DNA from: Astrothelium macrocarpum
Taxonomy: Eukaryota > Ascomycota > Dothideomycetes > Trypetheliales > Trypetheliaceae
Direction: 5' to 3'
Length of the DNA stretch: 64,000 nucleotides
NCBI GenBank assembly: GCA_021030915.1
Contig: JAGEMR010000004.1
Coordinates: 372,001-436,000 of the forward strand
Of the stretch, positions 1 to 10,094 are shown piece after piece (the stretch's first letter is position 1; each line of letters begins with the position of its first letter). The position numbers and the translations under genes were made by a program. The notes under the pieces are model-generated. The model was not told the origin of the DNA and ran no database searches. It saw only the letters and a program-made list of their open reading frames with translations.

Positions 1-1485
1 GTCACTGTGACAGTGGCCGCATCAGAACACGTTGGCAATGTGCCAGACGGTGTTATTAAGATTCCAAAGGGGTTGAGTGAAATTGAGGGTATCGTCATGT
101 TCCCTATTGGGGAGGCGAAGGACGTTGGGACAAGTATGAACGGGATTTCTGTTGGCAAAGCGGAAATCATTGAGGTCGACAGTAATATTCGACTTGCGCT
201 TGTTGGTATTGAGACAGCTGTGTAGCAGGGAACAAACATCGATGAGAAGGTTGATAGAGAAAGCCTTGTAGACCGCGTTATCATACTCAGACTCGTAGCC
301 GATATTGATAAATATAGAGAGCTGGGCGAGGGCGCATTCATGGTTGATCCAACAAGCAACGAAGGCTGAGAACCTGTGTTCAAAGAAACAACAGAGATTG
401 GTGTTACAGTCGTCGTGATAGTTCCATCATTGCCGTTCGAGATCGCTGTTATTCTTGTAGTCATCGTCTGACCAAACGTGACTGTCTGCGGTATATCGGT
501 ATTGTAAACTGTAGCTGCCGTTGCAGTGGAAGCCGACTGGGTTATTGTCACGGTAGATGGTGGTTGACTCTCCGTAACAATTGATCCCGCTTGAGTTTCA
601 GTAACAGTCGACCCTACTTGGGTCTCTATTAAAATAGAGGGTGTTTCTGCTTCCCGAGCATACAGTGTATGTACCAATTCCAGATGAAGCTGCAGACAAT
701 GAAGATGGTTGGCCGATGCCTCTGACGGGACCGTTGCACGTGGAGCCTGCTAAACTTCCGGGGATGTTTGGGGCAAAGCATCCTTGAAAAGCAGTATTCA
801 AATAGACACTTGCTCGGAGGCTACCTCCACATTTATTGGCGTCAGCGGTGTTACAGAGTACGGAACACTCTTACTCAAGAGCCTGATAATTCGACTGAAT
901 CTCTGTGCCGCGCCCACAATTCTGCGACGACCCATCTGCCGCAAGGAAGAAGGCATGTGGCCAATCGGCTGAAGTGCAAAACGATAAGCACGCATTTGAA
1001 GTTAAATTTGTAGTCTGTACATAGTTGATAGGGCTTGTACCTGAGTTGGTAAAACATGCAAGAAGCACTTTCTGTTGTATTGCCAAAAAATGGATCTTCA
1101 TAGACTTCCGCTCTAGATGTGCTCCCACAGCACTGACTGGAATTATCAGCACAACCGTTTGAGCTTTGTGGCGTCAAATGACAAGTGTTTGCTGTGCTGT
1201 TGTCGGAGCTGTCCAGAGTTTGGGGATTGCTGGGATGAGATAAAGAACCATAGCAGGACTATCCCGTGCTCGGACCTCCATCTAACGAACTATTTCTAAA
1301 ACCATGTGCACGGCATGCTGTCAGACAAATGTCTAACGTAATGTTGGAGGCCGAATTGTGTCCAGGGTAGCTCCGAGGGGGTGTCTCTGCAACCAGATTC
1401 CAGGTGTAGCCTGAGTGAGGGAATCGCGTAGTACTGCCACAACGGCAATGAGTATGATAAACGTAACTGAGTACAGTGAACACAT
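1..1485 (-). pseudogene. Decayed WSC-domain, Ser/Thr-rich cell-surface protein (3' end outside window)
   Basis: Read on the minus strand. An ATG at 1485 opens a short hydrophobic signal-like stretch (MCSLYSVTFIILIAVVAV). A change of frame then leads into a WSC-like domain (about 1400-1080: NITLDICLTACRAHGF, later SSQCCGSTSRAEVYE), which contains an in-frame TAG at 1259-1261. After a second frame change comes another WSC-like domain (about 1080-790: LTSNACLSFCTSADWPHAFF, CSVLCNTADANKCGGSLRAS), with a TAA at 871-873 just before its conserved ECSV..C part. A further frame change near 650 enters a Ser/Thr-rich mucin-like stretch that is open to base 1. WSC proteins are cell-wall sensors or carbohydrate-binding surface proteins. 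Two nonsense codons and about three frame changes argue for a pseudogene; some frame changes could be introns. The domain assignment is by Cys pattern only. Confidence 0.55.
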
Positions 1486-1879
1486 ACTTTAGTAAATGCT
1501 CATCAACCAAGCAACGAGTGTTGGAATGAACGGACTGCGAGAAAAGCACAAAATGCTGGCAATGGTCTCTCTGGCAACTTCATTTAGACAACGGATTGTT
1601 AAAAAGCTGATGCGATTGGATTTACGCGGACGCGTAAATTGGAATGCGAAATAAAGGCTGAAGTGCCCCTCAAGGGAAACTCGCGTCTCTAAACAAATGC
1701 GCTTGATCATTCCTTCCAACCATCAAGCGACTAATATTTTCAATCGAATCCCTAGACAGTCATAGGTTAATTTGCTGGAAGTACACGTCGGATGTTCAGA
1801 CTCGAATCGATTAGGCGGTGTGCTTTGAAACTTCGAGGATGATGATAAGCTGGCCTAGGCGCCTTCTTTCAAATTTTTT
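1486..1879. other. Intergenic, no gene seen
   Basis: About 390 bases lie between the decayed WSC gene and the 3' end of the SDR gene. No coding signal or repeat was recognised. It should contain the 5' flank of the former and the 3' flank of the latter. Confidence 0.5.
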
Positions 1880-2957
1880 TTATAGTTTTGCAGAAATGTT
1901 TGCGGCGCTATCAATCCGTCTACCTTCGTCGTCTTGTTCCGCAACTTCAAGAACAGGGAATATCTTTGGCATGATGCGTCGAGGATTTGCGCCAGGAACG
2001 AGCGCGTACTTGGAAAAATCCTTGATGTTACAGTATCGGCGTAGAAAGTCTTCGTCAAGCTCAAGACATCCGTTCACATGCTCTGCAGGCGCAGAAAGCA
2101 TGGCCAATATCGCATCAGAGAAGATGGTCTGTACTAGTAGGTGAGTTGTTTGCAACAACAATGAAGATAATCATACCGGTTTACGAAGATCAGCAACAAT
2201 TTCGGGATCACCAGTAGCTGCAGATTGGATTGCCTTGAACTGGGTTAATCGATATAGCCACACTGGAAGTCTCAAACTTACTGCGGCAGGCCAAATGCTG
2301 GTTATAGCCATCCCCGTTCTCCCTTCTCTGTCGAAGTCCATGGCAAGGCCCTTCGTCAAAACACTCATACCTACTTTGCCCATAGCATATGCTGTCTTTC
2401 CTCTGAAGAATCTTGAATAGAGCGGTGGAGATACTATTATGATCCTACCTTCCCATCCATTTTTCTTGAAATAAGGAAGAGCCGCCTGGATTGTGCCGTA
2501 AGTACCCTCAGGATTAACGCGTTGCATCAACTGGAATCTTTTCATGGGTGTCTTTTCAACAGATGACCACCATATTGCGCCAGAGTTGTAGACCAGAACA
2601 TCGAGACGGTTGTAGATTCGCACAGTTTCATCAACCATGTGTTGCACGCTTTTGAAATCTCTAGTATCCACAATAACAGCTGTTGCAACGCCTCCAGCCT
2701 CACGGATTTCGCGTTCCACCGTATTGATTGTCGATTTGGATGAATTAGGGTCAGGTGGAAAAGGGTCGGTTTGAGACGCGTCCGATGTGGTTTTAGCTGC
2801 AACAACAACTTTGCCTTTATGAGTCTTGGGACTTGTGGTCGTGTGTTTGAATCAATTTACCTGCATATCCGTGACGCGCAAGATCAATAGCAATCTGCCG
2901 GCCGATGCCTCTGGATGCTCCAACCACAAGAGCCACCTTTTCAAGAGGGCTGGACAT
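1880..2957 (-). CDS. Short-chain dehydrogenase/reductase, HSDL2-like
   Basis: Three exons on the minus strand: 2957 to about 2863, then to about 2176, then to 1880. The first intron is a GTAAAT..AAAG intron near 2820-2862. The second is a 47-nt GTATGA..TACAG intron near 2130-2175. The protein starts MSSPLEKVALVVGASRGIGR, a Rossmann dinucleotide-binding motif (GASRGIG). It continues with the SDR NNAG-equivalent NSGA, a catalytic-region Ser (IIVSPP) and the YxxxK pair (YAMGK). The C-terminal DLRKP-TIFSDAILAML joins cleanly across the second intron and resembles hydroxysteroid-dehydrogenase-like protein 2. An NAD(P)-dependent oxidoreductase is likely; the substrate is unknown. The gene lies head-to-head with the GST-kappa gene. 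The ATG at 2957 is chosen because the Rossmann motif begins eleven residues later. Confidence 0.85.
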
Positions 2958-3304
2958 TTCTAAAAGCGCGAGATCTTGTGGGGAGCTATACAGCCGCTCC
3001 TAAAACGAAGTTCATTTCTGTAGGGACGCTCATAGGCATTTGTGCCTGCTATTAAGCGTTTCATGCTTTGAGAGGTATGGACATGCGACCGACCTCGGAA
3101 ACCAGGGGTCGTCAAAATGTCAGATTACTGATACGGTTTCACGGACCGGTATTGGCGAAAAAAGCCTCGGCGATTTTCAATGTTTAGATCAACTGTCTTA
3201 TTCCTCGTCATTTGTGCAAATAATCAAGAGAATACCCTTTACTTTTTCTTGAGCAATTGCAAAATCTACGACAGGTAGACGCGTCTTACTCTTCGAAGTA
3301 CTTT
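2958..3304. promoter_or_regulatory. Shared divergent promoter region (SDR / GST-kappa)
   Basis: This stretch of about 350 bases lies between two divergent starts (2957 minus, 3305 plus), so both promoters must be here. No specific operator was recognised. Co-regulation of the two redox/detoxification-type genes is an inference. Confidence 0.5.
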
Positions 3305-4295
3305 ATGCAAATGGGGGCCAGGATTGACGCGTACTTTGACTCTAGTAGGATTCATCATACTCAACTCCTGACGGAACGTCTAACCATCTAACCAATTAAC
3401 GTTACTCTAAAGCCTCCATCTATTCGTATCTAGCCTTCACTTATCTCCTAAAACACCGCAAGGCTCTTGCATCGCAAGGCGTTGAAGTTGAGTAAGAGAG
3501 CGCGATCTATCTAATGATAAGAAACTTTCTGAATTCGTTGATTCAGATTCCATCCCATTTTTCTTGGTGGCATCAATGAAGGCAGCGGTAAGAAATTTCA
3601 TCCTAGCGTTGCAAGCGAATCTTCAATCTGATTGAAAACCAAGGAAACAAACCGCCATGGACACTTCCAGCGAAACGAGAGTACGCAAAATACGATACCG
3701 CACGTGCAATGAGATATTTTGGTCAGACTGATCTCACGCAACCGCCTTTTTTTCCGATCTTGACGGTTCTGGTATGATTTACTCACTGCTTTGATCAAAG
3801 GCAATGCAGAGGCCATGTAAACGAGGACTGACAAGTTCGCATCATTGCTTTAGCCTCAACGATGCATGCTCTATATCAAAGAGCATTATCCAGCTGAAAA
3901 ATTCGAATCCAGCTTTCTGGAGCTGTGGGTATGCCTATGGAGAGATCATATGGACATTAGCAAACCGAATCAAATGGCCGATGCCCTCTCGCGACATTTT
4001 AGTCGAAAAGAGGTTGATTGCATCCTTGCTGAGGCAAATGCACCAAAGTACAAGCAGGCACTCAAAGACAAGACAAATTTTTTGGTCGAACAAGGTGCTT
4101 TCGGCGCTCCGTGGTATTTAGTTCGAAATTTCCAGGGAAAAACTGAACCTTTTTTTGGTAGCGATAGGTGAGTTATCTAAGTTTTCGATCGCAACTATAC
4201 CGCAGTTTTGATTCATTTACAGATTTCCATATATGTGGCAATTTCTTGGCCTTGAGTGGTCCGATATTTCGTTGCGAGATATATCCAAATTATGA
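3305..4295 (+). CDS. Kappa-class glutathione S-transferase / DsbA-family thioredoxin-fold protein
   Basis: Six exons are deduced: 3305-3344, 3413-3491, 3547-3587, 3644-3771, 3854-4166/7 and 4223-4295. All introns are GT..AG. Joined, they give one frame with family landmarks: RIDAYFDSTSIYSYLAF (thioredoxin-fold start with S-x-x-S in place of CxxC), HPIFLGGINEGSGNKPP, FFPILTVLPQRCMLYIKEHY, then FLVEQGAFGAPWYLVRN and FFGSDRFPYMWQFLG before the stop. These are the GSTK / 2-hydroxychromene-2-carboxylate isomerase signatures. The expected role is glutathione-dependent detoxification or isomerisation, often mitochondrial or peroxisomal in this family. An in-frame second ATG lies at 3311. Because the exons are very short, an automatic gene finder could miss the 5' half. 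Confidence 0.85.
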
Positions 4296-4635
4296 GGCGA
4301 GCACCATGACAGACCCTATGCTCATGTATAACGTGATAATGACACTATTTTGATACAATTTGGCATACTGGTCCCTTGCATTCCGTCTTAGATCATACCG
4401 TGTGTGGCTTTGCAAGAATGTAAACAGTGCCCTGTTAAGCGAGACTGGGTATCGCGATGTGCCTACGCGCACAGCAACCCCTTTACTTATGTTGTGGATT
4501 GCATGTCGTCTTCAAAATTAATCTCCAAATATACGACAAGTGGATTCTCTATTCTCGTACACACATATCATCACTCCAGAATTAGAACAACATGTATGAA
4601 GGAAACGTCTTGGACAAAGGTCTCATCCAGGGAAC
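4296..4635. other. Intergenic, upstream of glycosyltransferase
   Basis: About 340 bases that should hold the 3' flank of the GST-kappa gene and the promoter and 5' UTR of the GT34 gene. Nothing specific was recognised. Confidence 0.4.
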
Positions 4636-6668
4636 ATGCAAGGCGGAACTCGTGCGCGAACACCTTCTCCAGTCATACTCGCCTGGGTCTTTCAAAGAAC
4701 ACGGAACGTTGGACCATGCGGAGCCTCACGCCTAAAAGTCCTAACTCTAGCGTCTGTGTGCGTACTCGCAGGTTTCACGATGACGAGTATACTTGCGCCG
4801 CGAGAAGAGCCTTTCGCATTGACCAGCACGGTAGACCATTTTGAAACGAGATGGGATACAAAGCCACTGGAAACCGAAGCAGTGATGATGGAGTCTGACG
4901 ACAGCGAGAGCATTGCGTGGACTCGGGAAAACGATGGCAATGGCAAGACAGAGGTATACAGGACTCAAAATGGCATAGAAAAGACGCAAAACAGTAAAGA
5001 TAGATACACGTTTTCGAAATGGCAGAAGAATCTATCTACGAAGCTATCAAACTGGTATCCAAGTGCATGGAAGAATTACTCACAAGATCATAATGACACA
5101 CCGAGATTGCGTTATTATATGAAGAACGATGCTACGAACGATACGGCTCTCCGCTCATCTAATGATACTGTTTCTACCCTAAATTATACGTTTGGCGATT
5201 CTCTTGACGCTCCTCCTGGCTCTTCTCTTTACCGGTCCGCACCTCGTATTGCCAAATGCACCATCTCATTTAACTACAACCCTGTGTACGAGCGCGCACT
5301 CCGCACCCATGACACTCATAATCAGATGCATAATTACCCTCTCTACATCAATCGAGAATCTATCTTAGACGATGTCTGGACAAAACCCGCCTGGATTCTC
5401 GCTCTCATGCTTCGTGAGCTCTCCCGTCCAGCCATCGAGCGACTTCAATGGCTATTCTGGATGGACGCCGACACGGTAGTATTGAATCCATATATTCCCA
5501 TCGAGACCTTCTTGCCGCCGGAGAGCGGTGGTTTCGAAGATGTTCATCTCGTCGTCGTGCACGACTTCAATGGGCTTAACAATGGAGTATTTGCTATCCG
5601 CGTTTGCCGCTGGAGCGTGCAATTGCTATCCGCCATCCTTGCATTTCCCCAATACAAGCCCGATCACTTCTTGATCTTCCGCGATCAGAGTGCTATGGAG
5701 GATTTGCTCAAAGAACCGCGTTTCGCAAAACATCTGGTGCAGGCGCCGCAACGCTGGTTCAATGCATATCAAGGAGAACACAATGAAACCTTGGCACCAT
5801 TTCAGGTACGACGCGGTGATTTCTTGGTGCATTTTCCAGGTGTGGGGGATCGTGAGCATAGGATGCAATATTGGTTAGATCGAGCGGAGCAGCATTTGCC
5901 AGATTGGGAAATTGATTACAAGCAAACTTCATATCCGATGGAGGCAAGAGACTTTTGGGCGGAGGTGGCCGCAGCGAGGGAGGCTAAAATTAGGCGTTTA
6001 GGGAATGTAAAGGCAAGGGTAAGAGATATGGAAGATCTGGTGCAGAAACGGATGGATGAGTATGAAGACAGACTCTCAGAAGAGGAGAAGGAGAAGATGG
6101 CAGAAGAGAGAAAGCATATGAGGGAGGTCATTGATAACGAAGAGACAAACGAAGATCCTGATAGGGTTGAGGAGGCGTTGCAGAAACTACAGGAGGTGAG
6201 TTGGGAAGATCATGAGAACATGAATTGTCTTTCAGCTGACAGTTTGGGTGCTAGGCTACAAAACCATTAAACGAACAAGCGGAAAAGGCCAAGAAAATAC
6301 TTATGAAGGAGGCCCAGGATGCCATCTTCAAGGCTCAAGACACTACCATGAAGTATGTTGAGACATCCGAGGTAGAGCACGAAGTCACCGAAACGGACGA
6401 GAAACTCTCTCGGTTGAAGGAACTAGTGCTTGATTCGTCTTGGAAAAAGACTGATGTCAAAGACTCTATTGATGAGCTAAGATCAGCACATGCATCACTG
6501 AAGGAAAAGGTAGAAGCGATTGAAGACAAGAAGAGATATGAAGAAGAGGCCGAGAAGGAAGAAGCCAAAGAGGAAGAGCTGCAGCAAGCCAAAGAAAAGG
6601 CAGAAGAGGAATCAAAAAAAGAGTCAAAAGAAAAGCAGACAAAACAGGCAGAAGAAGCGGATGATTGA
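4636..6668 (+). CDS. GT34-family alpha-galactosyl/mannosyltransferase with coiled-coil tail
   Basis: Exons 4636-6195 and 6255-6668, with a 59-nt intron (GTGAG..CTAG) whose removal joins two frames. This is a type II membrane protein layout: short basic N-terminus, membrane anchor near residues 33-54 (VLTLASVCVLAGF), a low-complexity stem, then a catalytic domain from about residue 205. That domain has the Mn-binding DxD at residues 277-279 (FWMDADTVVLNP) and motifs of the GMA12/MNN10 family (NNGVFAIR, DQSAMEDLL, HFPGVGDR). It is expected to act in the Golgi, adding galactose or mannose to glycans from a nucleotide sugar. Unusually, about 230 residues of charged, Glu/Lys-rich heptad-like sequence follow the catalytic domain and continue through exon 2 to the stop. 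Confidence 0.9.
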
Positions 6669-7549
6669 TAAAGGCCTTTGGTGAATGACTGACACGGAGC
6701 TGTTACATAACTGATAGGCAATTAAAGCTTCCGTGATTCCTTTGGCTACCTCCTCATTGCTAATGACTATAACTTATTTCTTAAATACTGCTGGTTTGTA
6801 CTTTTGAAAATTCCATGCAAAAGAGAACAAAAGTAAAGGGAAAAAATTAACATGTCCAACCAGATACGAAGATATTGGAATACGGTCACCACGAGGGGCT
6901 TATGTACATGACTGCCCATGTCTATGTGAGACTACATGTCAGACGGACTTCAGGCCCGAATAACCCCCCTTCTCATTACGTATTGCTCGCACGGATCTTG
7001 TGCTGTCAGTACGGATGTCTCGGCGTCCATTTTTGATGCAATGAAGGCCTTTTAATTCTTCATGATGGCGATTTTAATTTACCGACGCATCAAGACTAAT
7101 GCTTTGCGCTTTGTGCCATAGGAAATCTCTTTAATGTGTGACAAACCCCTCAATGGGAAGAAACAGGCTAAAACGCACATCACTGAAGACCCAACCCAGT
7201 ATTCAGGTCGGAAATGGCTCTGTTTCAAGGGATCGGATTCAGGTGGACCACTTCATTGGATTAGCTTCAACTCGCCATTTTGATCATGTCTAATATTGAA
7301 AGGGCAGGTGTTTAATTCCATTCCTAGTCAAGCTCTCCTCGGCCGCTTTGAATGTCTTCATTAATATGCGGGAGCGGGAAAACCTGGGGTATCTAAATTG
7401 GCGGCGGTCAATGAACTTGTCTTTTCCATCGATTGAGCCGTAGAACTATAAATACTTTGGAATTCTTCACTTTTGAAGGAGAAGGCGTGGCGATCAATTG
7501 TTGTCACAACTGGGTCATTATTTTTGCCGTGTCCTTTCCCTCCATCGAC
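6669..7549. other. Intergenic; TATA element of the GH5 gene
   Basis: About 880 bases without a coding signal. A TATA-like box (TATAAATA, 7447-7454) sits about 95 bases before the GH5 start codon, fitting a strongly regulated secreted-enzyme gene. Confidence 0.45.
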
Positions 7550-8930
7550 ATGCGCTTTTTCTCTTTCTTTCTCGTCTGTATAATCACTTTGCTTGAATTC
7601 TGCAAGTCAAAAATCATCTATGCTGGAGTTAATGAATGTACGTTGCTGCTATGTCGTAGGCTGACATCGACTGATATGCTGTACAAGCCGGTGGAGAGTT
7701 TGCCACTACTCAACTACCAGGGACCTTTGGAGTAGACTACCAATTCATCAATCAATCACACGTCCAATATTTCATCGATCATGGCGTCAATGTCTTCCGA
7801 GTAACATTTTTGCTGGTGAGTAGCAAAGCTTTTGTAGAAAAATTGATGGCTTGGGTCGGACTTTGGCTGGTAAATTCGACTGACTACTTTCTACCCAGGA
7901 ACGAATGTGTCCAATCTCATATGGTCTCGGTCGCCGCTTCAATGAAACTTACTTTTCCTTGTATCAAGATGCCGTCGACTTTATTACTGAACGTGGCTCG
8001 TACGCCATCATTGATCCTCATAACTACATGCGATATAACGACCCCAGTATGCAGCCGAACAGCGGAAGCGTCATTGGTAATACATCAGATCTCAAGGCGG
8101 CAACGACCGAACAATTTGGTGATTTCTGGAACGAGTTAGCTGGCCGATTTCGTTACAACCCCAACGTTATTCTGGGTATCATGAATGAACCTCATAATAT
8201 GTCCACAGAATTGATATTGGAGAACGACCAGGCGGCTATGGATGGCATTCGTGATGCTGGGGCTGGACAACTGGTTTTGGTACCAGGAAACGGGTATACT
8301 AACGCTGAAATCTGGACAAATTCAAGCGGGAACGGATTAATACCAGGATCAACACCGAATTCTGACGTAATGGGGAACATCTATGACCCCTTTGATAATT
8401 TTGCTTTTGACATGCACCTGGTATGCCAATTTCCTGTCCGACAGTGACCGTCTAGAAATTGTCTAGTGTGCATCTTATGCTAACAGACGCAGTATCTTGA
8501 TTACGACTTTAGTGGAACGCACAACACGTGTGTCAGTGCTGATTTTGGACCTCAGAACCTCGTTCTTGTCACCCAGTGGCTCGAGGAAAACAATTTCACT
8601 GCGTTTCTGAGTGAAATTGGCGCAGGCTCGAATCAGCTCTGCTTTGAAGCTTTAAATAATACCTTTTCCTGGCTTGAAAGCCATCCAGTCTTCTTTGGAT
8701 GGTCTTACTGGGCTGCTGGTCCCTTGTGGGGTGACTACTTCCAAAGCGTTGAACCATTTGAGGGACCTGAGTTTAACACAACGTGGCCATTCGTTCTGGA
8801 ACCGAGGATTGAAAGTTATCAGCCCATTAAAAGATTTGGCATCTCAAGCGATTATCCGACAGAAGTAGCGGGAATAGGGCCTAGCAATGCAACGGTAAAC
8901 GCAGCAGTCCAAGCTTCAGGGAAACGATAG
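7550..8930 (+). CDS. Secreted GH5 endo-beta-1,4-glucanase
   Basis: Four exons: 7550-7637, 7688-7815, 7899-8420 and 8493-8930. All introns are short GT..AG. An N-terminal signal peptide (MRFFSFFLVCIITLLEFCKS) is followed by AGVNE and a GH5 barrel. Motifs in order: FRVTFLL, DPHNYMRY, GIMNEPHNM (the NEP acid/base Glu), FDMHLYLDYD, FLSEIGAG (the expected nucleophile Glu) and FFGWSYWAAGPLWGDYF. There is no CBM or linker, so it is a single-domain cellulase of the GH5_5 type. It would cut internal beta-1,4 bonds of cellulose outside the cell. An alternative acceptor ten bases... upstream of 8493 (after TAACAG, about 8486) would add two residues. The 3' end converges with the 2OG oxygenase gene, 30 bases away. 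Confidence 0.9.
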
Positions 8931-8960
8931 ATGTTTCCCATTTGGAGCAGATTTGGCGCA

Positions 8961-9734
8961 TCAACGGGGAACGCACAAATCGCTGCGAATGACCCATTTC
9001 TCGCCCTCATTCACTTCTCTACCCTCACGTAGCATGCAACTGGCACCATGCCGATGTAGTAATACCATGCCAGTTTCTAAGCCGACTATTATTGGCACGA
9101 TATCTTCTGGCTTCTTGTCCTTTGCCTTTTTGGAGCTACCTTCGGGGTAGAAAACAGTTTCGCCTCCAACGCAGCCAGTGGATGGCGATGTCAAGTATAG
9201 TAGCAATGTCCAAGTGGTTTTCACTTGCGTTGGAGGAGAGGTAGAAAGCGTAGTGTTGATGGAATCGTCGTAATGCTTATCAAAGAACTGGCCTTTGGAG
9301 TACCTGTAGACACGAATGTTGGGATTGAGGCCAGCAACCTCTCCACCCCAAACCTTGTGACAATCGTCTGTAGAGGAGACGATTTCTTTGAGACACGTGT
9401 CCTGCCACAGACGTTCTGCAAATATAGCATCATCTATCTGGAAGCGGTCATTGAATCTGAGAGCGTCCCCTTTCTTTGGTCGCCCTGGGGTCGTCACCAG
9501 TGGCAGCGAACTCAGAAAAGAGACGTATGACTTGCAAAGAGATGAAGTCCAAAAGTTGGAAATTGTAAAGATCTGGTTGGGCACGACGGTGGTCAAGGAA
9601 AGGTCGGAGGATGGGATCAAAGGCTTGAGGACTGGCCACGCAGGAATCGGAGGGATTGAGTTGGTGAATTGCTTGGCACCAACCGACTCAACACGGCGCT
9701 GCTGGACGGTCTTCCGCTTAGTATTAGCAGGCAT
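8961..9734 (-). CDS. 2-oxoglutarate/Fe(II)-dependent oxygenase (prolyl-4-hydroxylase-like)
   Basis: Intronless. The most plausible start is the ATG at 9734 (MPANTKRKTV); the open frame extends to 9776. The C-terminal P4Hc-type double-stranded beta-helix has the iron ligands HxD (FDKHYDDS) and a distal His (MVLLHRHG), plus a downstream Arg (WVIRSD) suited to binding 2-oxoglutarate. TWTLLLYLTSP and GGETVFYP are typical of this fold. It likely hydroxylates a protein or small molecule; the substrate is not inferable. It is convergent with the GH5 gene and divergent from the forkhead gene. Confidence 0.85.
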   Translation of the reverse strand: MPANTKRKTVQQRRVESVGAKQFTNSIPPIPAWPVLKPLIPSSDLSLTTVVPNQIFTISNFWTSSLCKSYVSFLSSLPLVTTPGRPKKGDALRFNDRFQIDDAIFAERLWQDTCLKEIVSSTDDCHKVWGGEVAGLNPNIRVYRYSKGQFFDKHYDDSINTTLSTSPPTQVKTTWTLLLYLTSPSTGCVGGETVFYPEGSSKKAKDKKPEDIVPIIVGLETGMVLLHRHGASCMLREGREVNEGEKWVIRSDLCVPR

Positions 9735-10094
9735 GAGGTGATGGGGAGGGCATTGAATGACGTGCGCGAGGGTCAAGTGGAAGACGTGGAGGCATGATTG
9801 GCGGGGCGGCAGCGTTGAATATGCAGTGTGGGGAGAAATTGGTGCCAGAATTTCGCTTCACCGCCGCCACCGCTGGAACCTCTTCCCCGAGCCGTGACCA
9901 GGTAGAGACTATCGCGCCTGACTGTCTGCCGTATGATTGTGTCGCTCCCTCTTCTCCTCTCCACGCGCTCGCTCTCCACAACACCCGCCGGCTCCTGCTC
10001 ACACTTGCTCAACACCTTCGCTCAACTGACTCTCAATGTCCGTGTACCCGTGTCCCGCTGCCTGTGACTGGAAGACATCTCGGCGCATATTCTC
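9735..10094. promoter_or_regulatory. Divergent promoter region (2OG oxygenase / forkhead gene)
   Basis: 360 bases between two divergent starts, with a CT-rich stretch just before the plus-strand gene that suits a fungal core promoter. No defined binding site was recognised. Confidence 0.4.
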
